A stretch of DNA of 39,715 bases from Chloroflexota bacterium. GTDB taxonomy: Bacteria > Chloroflexota > Anaerolineae > Anaerolineales > UBA11579. The number at the start of each line of letters is the position of its first letter. Within the stretch, counting starts at the first letter, position 1. Positions 1-13,579 of this stretch are shown in pieces. The DNA lies in assembly GCA_009391835.1 (NCBI GenBank), contig QWJF01000013.1, positions 1-39,715 on the forward strand, read 5' to 3'. Under the pieces are notes generated by a model, which did not search any database, was not told the DNA's origin, and saw nothing but the letters and a program-made list of their open reading frames with translations. A program made the translations under genes and the position numbers.

Positions 1-468
1 CTGCTGTTGGCAGCGTGCACGCGCAGCAGCCTTTCCCAAGGGGAGGGCTACTTTATTGCACCCAGCGTGGACCCCAATTCCACGCCGTTAGTGCTGGAAA
101 CTGCTACCGCCTTGCCAGCGACCCCAACCCCACCCTGCGACAATCACATGGTTTTCCTGCAAGACCTGACGATACCGGATGGCACCGTGATGGCCGCACG
201 AAATCGCTTCGAGAAAGTTTGGCAGGTGCGCAATGATGGCAGCTGCCCGTGGACACGGGGCTACACGCTGAAATTGGAAGATGGACCATCATTGGGGGTT
301 CTGACCCGCTATCCGTTACCCGCGTCGTCGCAAGGCGACACTGTTGAGTTGGTGGTTGAATTCACTGCGCCGGACGAAGCAGGCGTTTATCGCAGTTCGT
401 GGCGGGCGCACGATTTTGGGGGCGAGCCCTTTGGGGTGCTGATCTATCTGGAGATCGTAGTTCAATAA
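1..468 (+). CDS. Lipoprotein with NBR1-type Ig-like domain (5' partial)
   Basis: The reading frame is open at the left edge of the window. Its first visible residues, LLLAAC, form a lipobox, so the initiator Met and the start of the signal peptide lie outside. After the lipidated Cys comes a short Pro/Thr-rich linker, then one beta-sandwich domain with the pattern W-x-V-R-N-D-G-x-C-x-W followed by GYTL, typical of the Ig-like domain first named in NBR1 and common in Chloroflexota lipoproteins. The product should be a surface lipoprotein; its ligand is unknown. A TTG at 7 could be taken for a start, but that would cut the lipobox in two, so I treat the gene as truncated by the window. It is followed 29 bases later by the YbaK-type gene, probably in one transcript. 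Confidence 0.8.
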   Translation: MLLAACTRSSLSQGEGYFIAPSVDPNSTPLVLETATALPATPTPPCDNHMVFLQDLTIPDGTVMAARNRFEKVWQVRNDGSCPWTRGYTLKLEDGPSLGVLTRYPLPASSQGDTVELVVEFTAPDEAGVYRSSWRAHDFGGEPFGVLIYLEIVVQ

Positions 469-497
469 TCTCAGATCAAGAATGCAGTGGAGGAATT

Positions 498-977
498 TTG
501 AGAGAGCCCGTTAATCCAACAGCAATCCAATTTCAGGAAGAGATCAATGCGCGAGGCATTGACACGCGCGTGTTCGAATTTGACGAGACCACACGCACGG
601 CCCAAGACGCGGCGAACGCGATCGGCTGTGAAGTAGGGCAAATCGTGAAATCATTGGTGTTTCAGGGCGCTAACAGCGGAAAGGCGATCCTTATTTTGAT
701 AAGTGGGGCCAACCGTGTGGATGTGGAGCAATTGGGCGCGGAGATCGGGGAGGCTCTCAAGAAGGCGGATGCGGATTTCGTGCGCGCGGCAACAGGCTAC
801 GCGATTGGAGGCGTACCGCCTTTTGGGCATGCTTCCACCAGTCGGCCAATTGTGGACGAGGATTTGCTGAAATTCGATATTCTCTGGGCCGCGGCGGGCA
901 CGCCCAACGCGGTGTTCTCGGTGACGACAAATGAACTGTTGCGGGCTTGTGGGGGTAGTGTGAAAAAGATTACATAG
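498..977 (+). CDS. YbaK/EbsC-family aminoacyl-tRNA deacylase-like protein
   Basis: A 159-residue single-domain protein of the YbaK/ProX trans-editing fold. These proteins hydrolyse mischarged aminoacyl-tRNA, often on tRNA-Pro, in the cytoplasm. Visible family features are the early T-A-Q-D-A-A helix, the I-V-K-S-L-V-F strand with its conserved Lys, the GANRVD strand, and the G-Y-A-I-G-G-V-P-P-F-G loop followed by the region ending in A-A-G-T-P-N-A-V-F. I chose the TTG at 498 because GGAGG lies 5 bases upstream. Upstream starts in this frame would overlap the lipoprotein gene and add unrelated residues. The exact tRNA substrate cannot be read from the sequence. A second, more classical YbaK lies at 38158. 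Confidence 0.85.
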   Translation: MREPVNPTAIQFQEEINARGIDTRVFEFDETTRTAQDAANAIGCEVGQIVKSLVFQGANSGKAILILISGANRVDVEQLGAEIGEALKKADADFVRAATGYAIGGVPPFGHASTSRPIVDEDLLKFDILWAAAGTPNAVFSVTTNELLRACGGSVKKIT

Positions 978-985
978 GAGCATCA

Positions 986-1459
986 ATGAACGCGGCAATG
1001 GAAAAACAGTTTGCCCTGCTCAAGCTATATCAGCCGATGCGGGCCGAAGTGATGGATGCGTTGAAGGACAGGGACCTTGGCTTCAAGCCCGAGAATAGCC
1101 CGAGCGTGGCGGACTTGTGTGTGCAAATCGGCGAGTGGCAGCAATCCTATATTGATGGTTTCAAAACGTTTTCACAAGATTTTGACTATCGCAACAATTA
1201 CCCCGAGTTGAGGACGAGCGTTGAAAAGCTAAAGTCCTGGTACGCTGAATTGGATGCGGAATTGGAGGCCACACTTGAGGGACTTTCCGATGAAGATGTT
1301 GAGAACAAAGTTATCGATCGGGGCGGGTGGAGCGCCTCACCCGAATGGAGCTTGCGCATTTTTCAGGAATGCCTGATTATTTTCTACAGCAAGATGTGGG
1401 TTTACTTCAATTTGATGGGTCGGGAACAGCCCGAAGGCCTTAGGAAGTGGATTAGCTGA
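986..1459 (+). CDS. DinB-like four-helix protein lacking metal-binding histidines
   Basis: A 157-residue, mostly helical protein starting 8 bases after the YbaK-type gene, with a TAGGAG site ahead of ATG 986. Length and pattern (an early LLKLYQPMRAEVM helix, the L-x-x-I-G-E-W-Q-Q helix, a W-Y-A-E-L-D-A-E-L helix, and a late I-F-x-E-x-L-I-I-F-Y helix) fit the DinB/YfiT-like superfamily. Classical members hold a metal with three His residues, but this protein contains no histidine at all: E-W-Q-Q stands where H-x-x-E/H is usual. A metal-dependent thiol-transferase role is therefore unlikely, and it may be a structural or ligand-binding relative. The family assignment rests on pattern recognition and is moderately sure. 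Confidence 0.6.
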   Translation: MNAAMEKQFALLKLYQPMRAEVMDALKDRDLGFKPENSPSVADLCVQIGEWQQSYIDGFKTFSQDFDYRNNYPELRTSVEKLKSWYAELDAELEATLEGLSDEDVENKVIDRGGWSASPEWSLRIFQECLIIFYSKMWVYFNLMGREQPEGLRKWIS

Positions 1460-1474
1460 GCTTGCAATAAAAAC

Positions 1475-1503
1475 AAAAAGGCGACCCGCGGGTCGCCTTT
1501 TTT
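1475..1503. terminator. Bidirectional rho-independent terminator
   Basis: An 18-base perfect palindrome (1480-1497, GGCGACCC...GGGTCGCC) has an A-run on its left and six T on its right. It can stop the + transcript ending at the DinB-like gene and the - transcript ending at ahcY. Confidence 0.9.
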
Positions 1504-1513
1504 AGCTTGAGTC

Positions 1514-3764
<2,251 letters not shown>

Positions 3765-3771
3765 GTGTTAT

Positions 3772-3785
3772 CCGTGATTTCACGG
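3772..3785 (-). promoter_or_regulatory. Hairpin just upstream of the pfkB start
   Basis: The inverted repeat CCGTGA-TT-TCACGG ends 7 bases before the ATG at 3764, so in RNA it would sit where a Shine-Dalgarno site should be. No clear SD is seen between hairpin and ATG, so it may modulate initiation. Role inferred. Confidence 0.35.
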
Positions 3786-3802
3786 CGATCGCACCACACA
3801 GT

Positions 3803-3827
3803 AAAAGACGCCCTGCGGGAGAGCGTC
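3803..3827 (-). terminator. Terminator-like hairpin in the pfkB-ahcY leader
   Basis: On the minus strand GACG-CTCT-CCC-GCA-GGG-CGTC forms a bulged hairpin followed by TTTT. It lies inside the leader between the predicted promoter and pfkB, so it could act as an attenuator. The stem is short and bulged, so this is tentative. Confidence 0.3.
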
Positions 3828-3848
3828 CTTGACCAGTGAAGCGTCCAA

Positions 3849-3877
3849 AGTGTAGCACGCAAGGGGAGAGTTGTCAA
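3849..3877 (-). promoter_or_regulatory. Sigma70-type promoter of the pfkB-ahcY operon
   Basis: On the minus strand a perfect -35 TTGACA (3872-3877) and a -10 TACACT (3849-3854) are separated by 17 bases, reading toward pfkB. Predicted transcription start is near 3842. Confidence 0.7.
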
Positions 3878-3898
3878 AGATTGCGGATGAAAGCCGCA

Positions 3899-3907
3899 TG
3901 CTATAAT
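3899..3907 (+). promoter_or_regulatory. Extended -10 promoter of the small membrane protein gene
   Basis: TGCTATAAT is a TGn-extended consensus -10 box about 20 bases before the TTG start at 3927. The only -35 candidate is TTGCGG at 3881 with a 15-base spacer. It overlaps the divergent pfkB promoter region. Confidence 0.5.
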
Positions 3908-3926
3908 CGCCGCCTGGTGACCTGTT

Positions 3927-4232
3927 TTGACCTTTAATCTCGGCTCGATAAACGAATTGATTACTCTGCTCGGCGCATGGGGAGCCGCTTTTTTAACTGC
4001 GCTGTGGCTCAGCCTGATCTATTGGACCTATCGAGACGCCAAGGAAAGGATGAGCGACCCCGTGCTGCGGTTTTTGTCCGTGCTGATGACGGTGGCATTC
4101 TTTATTCCGGGTGTACTCATTTACTTGATTTTAAGACCACGATACACGCTTGATGAAGAATACTTGCGGACTTTAGAGGAAGAAGCCCTGTTGCGGAGCA
4201 TTGAAGACAAGGCCAGAGAGCAAGATAAGTAA
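3927..4232 (+). CDS. Small two-helix membrane protein of unknown function
   Basis: A 101-residue protein starting at TTG 3927 with GGTGA 6 bases upstream. It has two hydrophobic segments: roughly residues 9-33, ending in Y-W-T-Y-R-D-A, and residues 46-68, ending in Y-L-I-L-R-P. A charged, Glu/Arg-rich C-terminal tail is probably cytoplasmic. The helix-turn with YRDA and the L-I-L-R-P end resemble the short membrane module found at the N-terminus of phospholipase-D-like proteins and in actinobacterial and Chloroflexota small membrane proteins, but no catalytic motif is present. It has its own -10 box and is a single-gene unit, divergent from pfkB. Function unknown. Confidence 0.7.
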   Translation: MTFNLGSINELITLLGAWGAAFLTALWLSLIYWTYRDAKERMSDPVLRFLSVLMTVAFFIPGVLIYLILRPRYTLDEEYLRTLEEEALLRSIEDKAREQDK

Positions 4233-4300
4233 AAGTCCTTCTTGGTGTTCAAGTCAACGGATTCCCCTACTAGCAACTGACCTTCAAGCCTGAGCAATAA

Positions 4301-4327
4301 AAAACGGACGCCGGTAGCGTCCGTTTT
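4301..4327. terminator. Bidirectional rho-independent terminator
   Basis: AAAA, then CGGACGC (4305-4311), loop CGGTA, GCGTCCG (4317-4323), then TTTT. It lies between convergent genes, ending enolase on the minus strand and the small membrane protein on the plus strand. Confidence 0.88.
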
Positions 4328-4330
4328 GAG

Positions 4331-7280
<2,950 letters not shown>

Positions 7281-7312
7281 TTTGCGTGCCTCCTGCTACA
7301 AGGATGGCTATT

Positions 7313-7352
7313 AAAGAAAGCGGGGAGGGGCATTTGTAGGGACCCCTCCCCG
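7313..7352 (-). terminator. Terminator/attenuator hairpin between the Roadblock gene and pyrG
   Basis: The ten-base stem CGGGGAGGGG (7321-7330) pairs with CCCCTCCCCG (7343-7352). On the minus strand it is followed by CTTTCTTT. It can end the Roadblock transcript, and its closeness to pyrG makes attenuation possible. Confidence 0.75.
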
Positions 7353-7361
7353 AATTTTCAA
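7333..7361 (-). promoter_or_regulatory. Possible pyrG promoter overlapping the hairpin
   Basis: On the minus strand TTGAAA (7356-7361), 17 bases, then TACAAA (7333-7338). The spacer contains one arm of the terminator stem. The -10 is imperfect, so this is a candidate only. Confidence 0.35.
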
Positions 7362-7387
7362 AGGCGATTAATTGGTGTGCCCGATGA

Positions 7388-7801
7388 TTACGATACATAA
7401 TCCTTCAAGTCAATGGCCGCACGCCGCATCTCGAGAAAGATAAGGCCCAAGCGACCCTCATTGCGAGATAGGGCGGTGAGTACGGCGTCCTGTCCCACAG
7501 CTGTGAGGAGGACAAAGCCTTCCTCACCTCGAATATACACCTCATCTAGCGTGCCACGGTTAAGTTCGGTAGCGATTCGCTCGCCGAGACTCAGCATGGC
7601 GGCGGACATGGCTGAGACGCGATCCTCTTCAACATCCGAGGGCAAGGCGGAAGCGAGCGTGAGGCCATCGACAGTGACCAGGGCCGATGCGATGATATCC
7701 GGCGCCGTAACCTGCATCTGGCGCAAGCGATCTACCATAAGATTGGCCCGCGAATCGTTCACAAACGTCCAGCCTGTTTCATTTCTGAGTGAGTTTACCA
7801 C
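7388..7801 (-). CDS. Roadblock/LC7-domain protein (MglB-like)
   Basis: A small protein of up to 137 residues with one Roadblock/LC7 domain: an initial helix, the strand I-I-A-S-A-L-V-T-V-D-G-L-T-L-A-S-A, the central helix R-V-S-A-M-S-A-A-M-L-S-L-G-E-R-I-A and the strand E-V-Y-I-R-G-E-E-G-F-V-L-L-T. In bacteria such domains, as in MglB, regulate small Ras-like GTPases; no partner GTPase gene is in this window. The GTG start at 7801 is uncertain. A start at ATG 7738 would still keep the domain core, and neither has a clear SD. It lies upstream of pyrG, with a terminator in between. Confidence 0.82.
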   Translation of the reverse strand: MVNSLRNETGWTFVNDSRANLMVDRLRQMQVTAPDIIASALVTVDGLTLASALPSDVEEDRVSAMSAAMLSLGERIATELNRGTLDEVYIRGEEGFVLLTAVGQDAVLTALSRNEGRLGLIFLEMRRAAIDLKDYVS

Positions 7802-7942
7802 AGGGAGATTTCGGGTGATAGCGTGGTTGAACCCCCACCCAGAAAGCGGCGGGATGTTAAAATATCCTGTTGGCGTAATGCTTCTAGCGCTAACAAATTC
7901 AACCTCCCCATCCCAGTGAGGGGCGGGATCGGTGTTTAAGCT

Positions 7943-8551
7943 ATGTTCAAACGGTTAAGGAAAAAAGACGATGGCCCAGCGCCCTTTCTGATCATTGGAT
8001 TAGGCAATCCGGGGCCAGATTTCAAGGAAAACCGGCACAATGTGGGTTTCATGGTGTTGGATCAGCTAGCCGACCAGCTCGGGGAGCGATTCGGGCGCGT
8101 ACAGGCTGAGTCGTTGGTTGCCTCGGCACGACATTCCGGCGAACGTCTTGTGCTGGCCAAGCCGCGCACATTTATGAACCCATCCGGACGCGCAGTGAGT
8201 GCACTTGCAAGGTTTTACAAAGTGATGCCAGAACACATATTGGTAATCTACGACGATGCGGATCTGCCGTTTGAGAGCCTTCGAATGCGACCTGGTGGGG
8301 GTGCGGCGGGGCAAAAAGGCATGCGCTCAATTATTCAGAGCCTCGGAACGCAGGATTTTCCCAGGTTGCGGGTAGGGATCGGACGGCCGCCCGGCAGGAT
8401 GCGAACTCCCGATTATGTGTTGCAAGATTTCTCCAAGCAGCAGCGTGAGGTGTTGCCCTTTGTTTTGCGGCGGGCGGCGGACGCAGCGTTGACTTTTGTG
8501 AGCGAGGGGATTGACGCAGCGATGAACGAGTACAACGGGGCCGAGGGGTGA
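7943..8551 (+). CDS. pth: Peptidyl-tRNA hydrolase
   Basis: A 202-residue enzyme that releases peptides from prematurely dropped peptidyl-tRNA so the tRNA can be reused. The family motifs are clear: G-L-G-N-P-G, N-R-H-N-V-G-F with the catalytic His, K-P-R-T-F-M-N-P-S-G, Y-D-D-A-D-L-P with the catalytic Asp, and the G-G-G-A-A-G-Q-K-G-M loop. There are about 15 extra basic residues before the core. ATG 7943 follows a GAGGGGCGGG stretch. The stop overlaps the GTG start of mfd by four bases (GTGA), indicating one transcript and coupled translation. Confidence 0.95.
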   Translation: MFKRLRKKDDGPAPFLIIGLGNPGPDFKENRHNVGFMVLDQLADQLGERFGRVQAESLVASARHSGERLVLAKPRTFMNPSGRAVSALARFYKVMPEHILVIYDDADLPFESLRMRPGGGAAGQKGMRSIIQSLGTQDFPRLRVGIGRPPGRMRTPDYVLQDFSKQQREVLPFVLRRAADAALTFVSEGIDAAMNEYNGAEG

Positions 8552-11500
8552 GAACCCCGCTAGACCGGATCCGAGCGCTTCCCGCCTTCACTGCGTTGGC
8601 AGAGAGGCTGGAAGGGGGAGCCATGCACGACGAGGCACTAGGGCTAATGCGTTCGGCGCGACTGCCTCTGCTGGCTGCCCTGCAATTAAGCCTGGAGCGA
8701 CCGATACTTCTATTGAGCCACCGCCGCGATCGTGCGCTGACCCAGTTCGATGAATTGGATTTGTGGCTGCCTGAGGCTGAGAACCTGTACTTTCCCGAAT
8801 CTAGTGCTTTGTTCTACGAGAATGCTCCCTGGAGCGAGACGACGCGGCGGGAGCGGCTGAGCGTATTGGCTCGGCTGGTTAGTCGACAAGGTATTTCTGA
8901 GGCTCCGGTTATCACAACATCTACGCGGGCGCTTATGGCGCGCACTCTACCCAAAGAGGAATTTTTGCAGGCCAGCTTCAGCTTAAAGCGGGGCGAACGC
9001 GTTGAGCCGGTAGAAATGGCGAAGGCTCTCGTGCGGCACGGATATGAAGCCGCTCACACGGTGACTGCGGCCGGGCAATTCGCCCGACGGGGTGGGATTC
9101 TTGATCTGTGGCCGATGCAATCGGAGCACCCGGGGCGGCTGGAGTTCTTTGGGGACGAAGTAGAGAGCCTGCGCTTTTTTGACCCTGCTAGCCAACGCAC
9201 GATCAAGGAAACGGATCAGCTCCTCGTGCCGCCAGCACGCGAATATCTAGGTGATCAGGATCCAACATTGGATGACGAGCTTTCACTGAGCGAATTTGAT
9301 ATCCCACGACTGCATAAAATCACAAACAGTTTACTGGACTATTTGCCATCCAATGCAATGGTGGTGATTGACGACAAACAGGCGATGCTGGAGAGCATCA
9401 GTGAGTTTGAAGCGCAAGCCGTGGAATTGCGCCGACAAGCGATTGAGACGGGTCAGCTGGATAAAGATTTCCCATTGCCCTATTTCACGTTGGCGGAAAT
9501 CCATGAGGCGCTGGCTGAGCGGCAGGTCATTGAGTTGGGTCCGGCCGCATCGCTTGAGGACGCAGGGGAATTGGCGGGCGCGTTCCGGCTTGGCCCACGT
9601 TTTGGGGGGCAGCTAAAACCAATGCTTGACCACATCGACCGGATGCTCGCCCAAGGGGATACGGTTCAAATCATTTCGCGTCAAGCAGCCAGGTTGCAGG
9701 AATTATGGAATGAGCGTTATTTTGAACGAGTCGGCCCGGCACCAGATTTCAAGCAAGGTAGTTTAAGCGAAGGTTGGAGCCTGTCTAAATCGGGGCAAAG
9801 CCAATTGCATTTGCTGAGTGATGGAGAAATATTCGGGTGGGACCGGCCCGTGCCACGGCGGCGTCCACGTTTGGAGAGCGAAGCGCCAGAAAGCCCTTAC
9901 GTGGATCTGCAAAACGGCGAATTGGTCGTGCATATTGATCACGGGATCGGGATTTTCCACGGGATGGTACAGCGCGAGATTGAGGGGGCGGAGCGCGAAT
10001 TTCTGTTGGTGCAATACGCTGAAGAGGACCAACTGTATGTCCCAATTCACCAGGCCGACCGACTCACACGCTATGTGGGCTCGCGTGGCGAACGCCCGAA
10101 TCTTAGCCGACTGGGTGGGGTTGAGTGGCACAGCGTAAAATCGCGCGTTCAGAAGGCGGTCGAAGCAATTGCCGAAGATTTGCTCGATTTATACGCTCGA
10201 CGTGAAATGGCAAAGGGACATTCATTCGGGGAAGACACACCCTGGCAACACGAACTGGAAGCCAGCTTCCCGTACATCGAGACCGAGGATCAACTGCGCG
10301 TGATCGGCGAAGTGAAAGGCGATATGGAGAGCACGCGGCCGATGGACCGCCTGGTGTGTGGGGATGCGGGCTATGGGAAAACCGAGGTTGCGCTCCGGGC
10401 TTCTTTCAAAGCCGTGATGGATGGCAAGCAAGCGGCGCTGCTGGTTCCTACAACGGTCTTGGCTCAGCAGCACTATGAGACCTTTCGGAGCCGACTGGCG
10501 GCGTTCCCGGTAAGCGTGGAAATGCTCTCGCGCTTCCGCACGGCTAAAGAACAAAGCGAAATTCTCGCGCGGCTGGCAAGCGGGGACGTGGACATCGTGA
10601 TTGGGACGCACCGGCTGGTGCAGCCCGATGTGCAATTCAAAGACCTTGGCCTCGTCATCATTGATGAAGAACAACGTTTTGGGGTGACCCACAAAGAGCA
10701 CCTCAAAAAATTGCGCACCGAAGTGGATGTGTTGACCATGACAGCGACGCCAATCCCGCGAACGCTCTACATGGCGCTCACGGGCGTGCGCGATATTTCC
10801 ACGATCAACACACCGCCGGAAGAACGCCTGCCAGTGGTGACGCACGTGGGGCCGTATTCGCCCGAGTTGGTACGGCGGGCTGCGCTGCGCGAGCTTGATC
10901 GAGGCGGGCAGCTTTTCTTTGTGCATAACCGTGTGCAAACCATTGGAGCGATGGAACAGCGTATCCGCTCTTTGGTGCCTGAAGCACGCGTGCGGGTGGC
11001 CCACGGGCAGATGGCAGAAAAAGAGCTGGCGGAACGGATGAGGGAATTTACAGCGGGCGAGATTGACATTCTGCTTACCACGACAATTATTGAATCCGGA
11101 CTGGACATCCCAAACGCAAACACCCTGATCGTGGACCGGGCGGACGCCTTTGGTCTTTCGCAACTCTATCAACTGCGGGGCCGTGTAGGCCGCGGGGCGC
11201 AGCGCGCGTATGCCTATTTCTTCAGGCACGGGCAGCGCCAACCCACCGAGGAGGGTCGGGCTCGGATGGAGACGATCGCCGAAAACACACAGCTCAGGGC
11301 AGGATTCTCGGTGGCGATGCGCGACCTGGAGATTCGGGGAGCGGGCGATTTGCTGGGGACCCGCCAGCACGGACTGATCGCGGCGGTGGGTTTCCACCTT
11401 TACACGCGGCTGTTAACCAAGGCTGTGCAGCAGATTCGAAAACGGGGTGATTTTGGCGCAGATGGGGCAGCCACTCAACTCGTGCTCTACCATCCAATGA

Positions 11501-11937
11501 TCAACGTTGATTTGCCGCTGGAGATCGGCATCCCGGCAGCCTATGTGCCGGATCAAGGCATGCGGCTCAAGCTCTATCGCCGTCTAGCGGACTTGCACGA
11601 TTTGGATGAAATTGCTGCCCTGGAGGAAGAGTTTCGAGACCGCTTTGGCGAGCCGCCTGCTGAAACGCTAAACTTACTTTACCAACTGAAGATCAAGGTG
11701 CTGGCCGAACACGCTGGAGTCATATCGATCAGCGCGGAAAACAAACAACTGGCCCTTCGTTTTCCCAGGCTAGCGGAGGGCGCACCTGCGCGCCAGTTCC
11801 CGCCCTTGGGCGCCAATGTGCGGGCCAGCAAGCTCACCGTTTGGCTCTACGGGCTAGACGAAGAAGGATGGCAACCTGAATTAATTGAAGTATTGCAAAC
11901 ACTTGCCAACAAAAAGGCGGCGACGCTACCTGCCTGA
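8548..11937 (+). CDS. mfd: Transcription-repair coupling factor
   Basis: A 1129-residue SF2 DNA translocase that pushes stalled RNA polymerase off damaged DNA and recruits UvrA. Order of parts: a UvrB-like N-terminal region (about residues 20-390, with [10 protein letters not shown] and [10 protein letters not shown]), the CarD-like RNA-polymerase-interacting domain from about residue 450 ([15 protein letters not shown]), helicase lobe 1 with G-D-A-G-Y-G-K-T near 606 and D-E-E-Q-R-F-G near 705, lobe 2 with Q-L-R-G-R-V-G-R near 877, and the C-terminal TRCF domain. Length is normal. It starts at GTG 8548, overlapping pth by four bases. With uvrB at 35637, it supplies two excision-repair genes in this window. 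Confidence 0.97.
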   Translation: MRTPLDRIRALPAFTALAERLEGGAMHDEALGLMRSARLPLLAALQLSLERPILLLSHRRDRALTQFDELDLWLPEAENLYFPESSALFYENAPWSETTRRERLSVLARLVSRQGISEAPVITTSTRALMARTLPKEEFLQASFSLKRGERVEPVEMAKALVRHGYEAAHTVTAAGQFARRGGILDLWPMQSEHPGRLEFFGDEVESLRFFDPASQRTIKETDQLLVPPAREYLGDQDPTLDDELSLSEFDIPRLHKITNSLLDYLPSNAMVVIDDKQAMLESISEFEAQAVELRRQAIETGQLDKDFPLPYFTLAEIHEALAERQVIELGPAASLEDAGELAGAFRLGPRFGGQLKPMLDHIDRMLAQGDTVQIISRQAARLQELWNERYFERVGPAPDFKQGSLSEGWSLSKSGQSQLHLLSDGEIFGWDRPVPRRRPRLESEAPESPYVDLQNGELVVHIDHGIGIFHGMVQREIEGAEREFLLVQYAEEDQLYVPIHQADRLTRYVGSRGERPNLSRLGGVEWHSVKSRVQKAVEAIAEDLLDLYARREMAKGHSFGEDTPWQHELEASFPYIETEDQLRVIGEVKGDMESTRPMDRLVCGDAGYGKTEVALRASFKAVMDGKQAALLVPTTVLAQQHYETFRSRLAAFPVSVEMLSRFRTAKEQSEILARLASGDVDIVIGTHRLVQPDVQFKDLGLVIIDEEQRFGVTHKEHLKKLRTEVDVLTMTATPIPRTLYMALTGVRDISTINTPPEERLPVVTHVGPYSPELVRRAALRELDRGGQLFFVHNRVQTIGAMEQRIRSLVPEARVRVAHGQMAEKELAERMREFTAGEIDILLTTTIIESGLDIPNANTLIVDRADAFGLSQLYQLRGRVGRGAQRAYAYFFRHGQRQPTEEGRARMETIAENTQLRAGFSVAMRDLEIRGAGDLLGTRQHGLIAAVGFHLYTRLLTKAVQQIRKRGDFGADGAATQLVLYHPMINVDLPLEIGIPAAYVPDQGMRLKLYRRLADLHDLDEIAALEEEFRDRFGEPPAETLNLLYQLKIKVLAEHAGVISISAENKQLALRFPRLAEGAPARQFPPLGANVRASKLTVWLYGLDEEGWQPELIEVLQTLANKKAATLPA

Positions 11938-11959
11938 CCGCGGCCTGATTTTTTTGGGA

Positions 11960-12706
11960 TTACTGAGCAATAGCGACAAACTCAATTTCGAGAACCACGT
12001 TTTCTTGAACACTGGCAACCTGGGGCACGTTGGGGATGGTGAGGCTGTAATCATTGCGCTGGATTGTCGTGCTAGCCAGGCCCGACAAACGAGCCTCCGA
12101 TTCGAGGGTGGCGGTGACTTCAAAGGTGACCTGATTAGTGATGTCACGAATCGTGAGATCGCCAATGACCTGGAAGCTGAAGCTTTGGCCGAAGGCGACG
12201 CTGACCGGCAACCCAAGCAATTGAGTAGGGGTAAAGGTGATGAATTCGTAGAGGGCGGTATCCAGAATTTCGTTGCGGATGGCGCGGTTACGAGAACCCT
12301 GATCAGTTGTTAGATCACGTGCATTGACGGTGACCGCGCCAAGCTGCGTGGCGGCCGGATTATCCAGATCCACCAGAATTTGGGCGGCGACTAAGCTAGT
12401 AACACCAACCACCGTTGTAACCTGACCACGGAGCACTTCCTGAATAATGAAACGTGCCTGGCTTTCAGATTGCACTAATTCAAAGGTTTGGGGACCCGAT
12501 GTGGGGGTGTTAGTTGCTTCAGCATCACTTATTGAGGACGTAGTGGTAGGGATTGGGGTTTCAGCAATAATCACCTCCACGGGGATCGCGGTAATTTCTC
12601 CACTAGGCGCGGCAGTTGGGCGCAGAATGTAGACCAGTGCGCCAATAGCGAGGAGCAAGGCTCCTCCCGCCAGGCTGGCCAGAATAATGACGACACGTCG
12701 TTGCAT
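11960..12706 (-). CDS. YceI-like protein with N-terminal membrane anchor
   Basis: A 248-residue protein. Residues 5-28 form one hydrophobic segment without a lipobox Cys, then a Thr/Pro-rich linker to about residue 72, then a YceI-type beta-barrel lipocalin-like domain. Typical marks are S-x-A-R-F-I-I-Q-E-V-L-R-G, V-N-A-R-D-L-T-T-D-x-x-x-R-N-x-A-I-R, D-T-A-L-Y-E-F-I-T-F, and G-D-L-T-I-R-D-I-T-N-Q-V-T-F. YceI domains bind long-chain isoprenoid-like lipids; here the domain would sit on the outer face of the membrane. ATG 12706 has AGGAG upstream. It is a single-gene unit, convergent with mfd (22 bases between stops). Confidence 0.85.
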   Translation of the reverse strand: MQRRVVIILASLAGGALLLAIGALVYILRPTAAPSGEITAIPVEVIIAETPIPTTTSSISDAEATNTPTSGPQTFELVQSESQARFIIQEVLRGQVTTVVGVTSLVAAQILVDLDNPAATQLGAVTVNARDLTTDQGSRNRAIRNEILDTALYEFITFTPTQLLGLPVSVAFGQSFSFQVIGDLTIRDITNQVTFEVTATLESEARLSGLASTTIQRNDYSLTIPNVPQVASVQENVVLEIEFVAIAQ

Positions 12707-12803
12707 TGAAAGCTCCTATGAGGAAATGGTATTGCAGCAATATAACAAGCGGGGATTAGGTCAGCATAAGAAGAAGGACGGGCATGGCTGAACCAGTTTG
12801 CTC

Positions 12804-12833
12804 CTTTACATTTGCGATAGCCTTGTGTACAAT
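12804..12833 (+). promoter_or_regulatory. Sigma70-type promoter of the S1-domain gene
   Basis: TTTACA (12804-12809), 18 bases, TACAAT (12828-12833), reading toward the ATG at 12878. The predicted leader is about 38 bases. Confidence 0.6.
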
Positions 12834-12877
12834 CCATCAGTGTGTGAAACTGGTAACAATTAGACCGAGAGCAAACC

Positions 12878-13576
12878 ATGAGCGAAACCACCCCCACCCC
12901 AAAACTCAAGAAAAAAGACAAGATCACCGGAAAAGTTATCAAGACTTCGTTGGCCGGGGCGGTTATTGATATTGGCCTTGAGAAACCAGCCGTAATACCT
13001 ATCTCTCAACTGCGCAAGGAACCCGTCCGGCGAGTGGAAGACGTGCTAAAAGAGGGCGACGAGGTAGAAGCTTGGGTGCGTCGGTCAGGTGAAGCTGGAG
13101 AGAGAATCGAGTTAACGCTGATCGAGCCGCTGGCACTCGAATGGCGCGATATCAAAAAGGGCCAAACGCTCAGTGGCAAAATCTCCAAACTGGAAAAATT
13201 CGGCGCATTTGTTGATCTTGGGGCCGAAAGACCGGGCTTGATACACATCAGCGAGATGTCGCATGACTACATTCGGACCCCTGAAGACGCGGTCAAGGTG
13301 GGTGAAGAGGTTGAAGTGCAGGTGCTAGGCGTGGACCGCAAAAAAAGACAGATCAAGCTGAGCATGAAAGCTTTACAACCCCAAGCCAAAGAGGTGATGG
13401 CAGAAGAAGCGGCGAAGCAAGAACCTGCGCCCACAGCGATGGAAGTGGCGATCCGCAAGGCGATGGACAATGAAGGGGAGGCAGCTCCGATGGCCACCAA
13501 ACAAGCGAAAGGGAAGAAATCTTCCCAAGATATGGAAGCACTCCTGACCAGGACATTGGAAAACCGAGCCAAATAA
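12878..13576 (+). CDS. RNA-binding protein with two S1 domains
   Basis: A 232-residue cytoplasmic protein with two S1 (OB-fold) RNA-binding domains. The first, about residues 14-80, contains G-K-V-I-K-T-S-L-A-G-A-V-I-D-I-G and is divergent. The second, about residues 93-162, is classical: G-K-I-S-K-L-E-K-F-G-A-F-V-D-L-G, G-L-I-H-I-S-E-M-S, V-L-G-V-D-R-K-K-R-Q-I-K-L-S-M-K-A. The rest is a charged, Lys/Ala-rich low-complexity tail. It resembles the short ribosomal-protein-S1-like regulators of Firmicutes and Chloroflexota more than full-length RpsA, so a translation or mRNA-stability role is inferred. The SD is weak (GAGAG). It ends at a terminator shared with the opposite gene. Confidence 0.88.
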   Translation: MSETTPTPKLKKKDKITGKVIKTSLAGAVIDIGLEKPAVIPISQLRKEPVRRVEDVLKEGDEVEAWVRRSGEAGERIELTLIEPLALEWRDIKKGQTLSGKISKLEKFGAFVDLGAERPGLIHISEMSHDYIRTPEDAVKVGEEVEVQVLGVDRKKRQIKLSMKALQPQAKEVMAEEAAKQEPAPTAMEVAIRKAMDNEGEAAPMATKQAKGKKSSQDMEALLTRTLENRAK

Positions 13577-13579
13577 ACC

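Noticed and set aside
10222-11397. Long open frame (391 codons) on the minus strand
   Set aside because: It lies entirely antisense to the helicase part of mfd, has no recognisable domain, and its codons mirror conserved mfd motifs.
11938-11959. T-run after mfd as a terminator
   Set aside because: Seven T follow, but only a weak, bulged stem can be drawn upstream of them.
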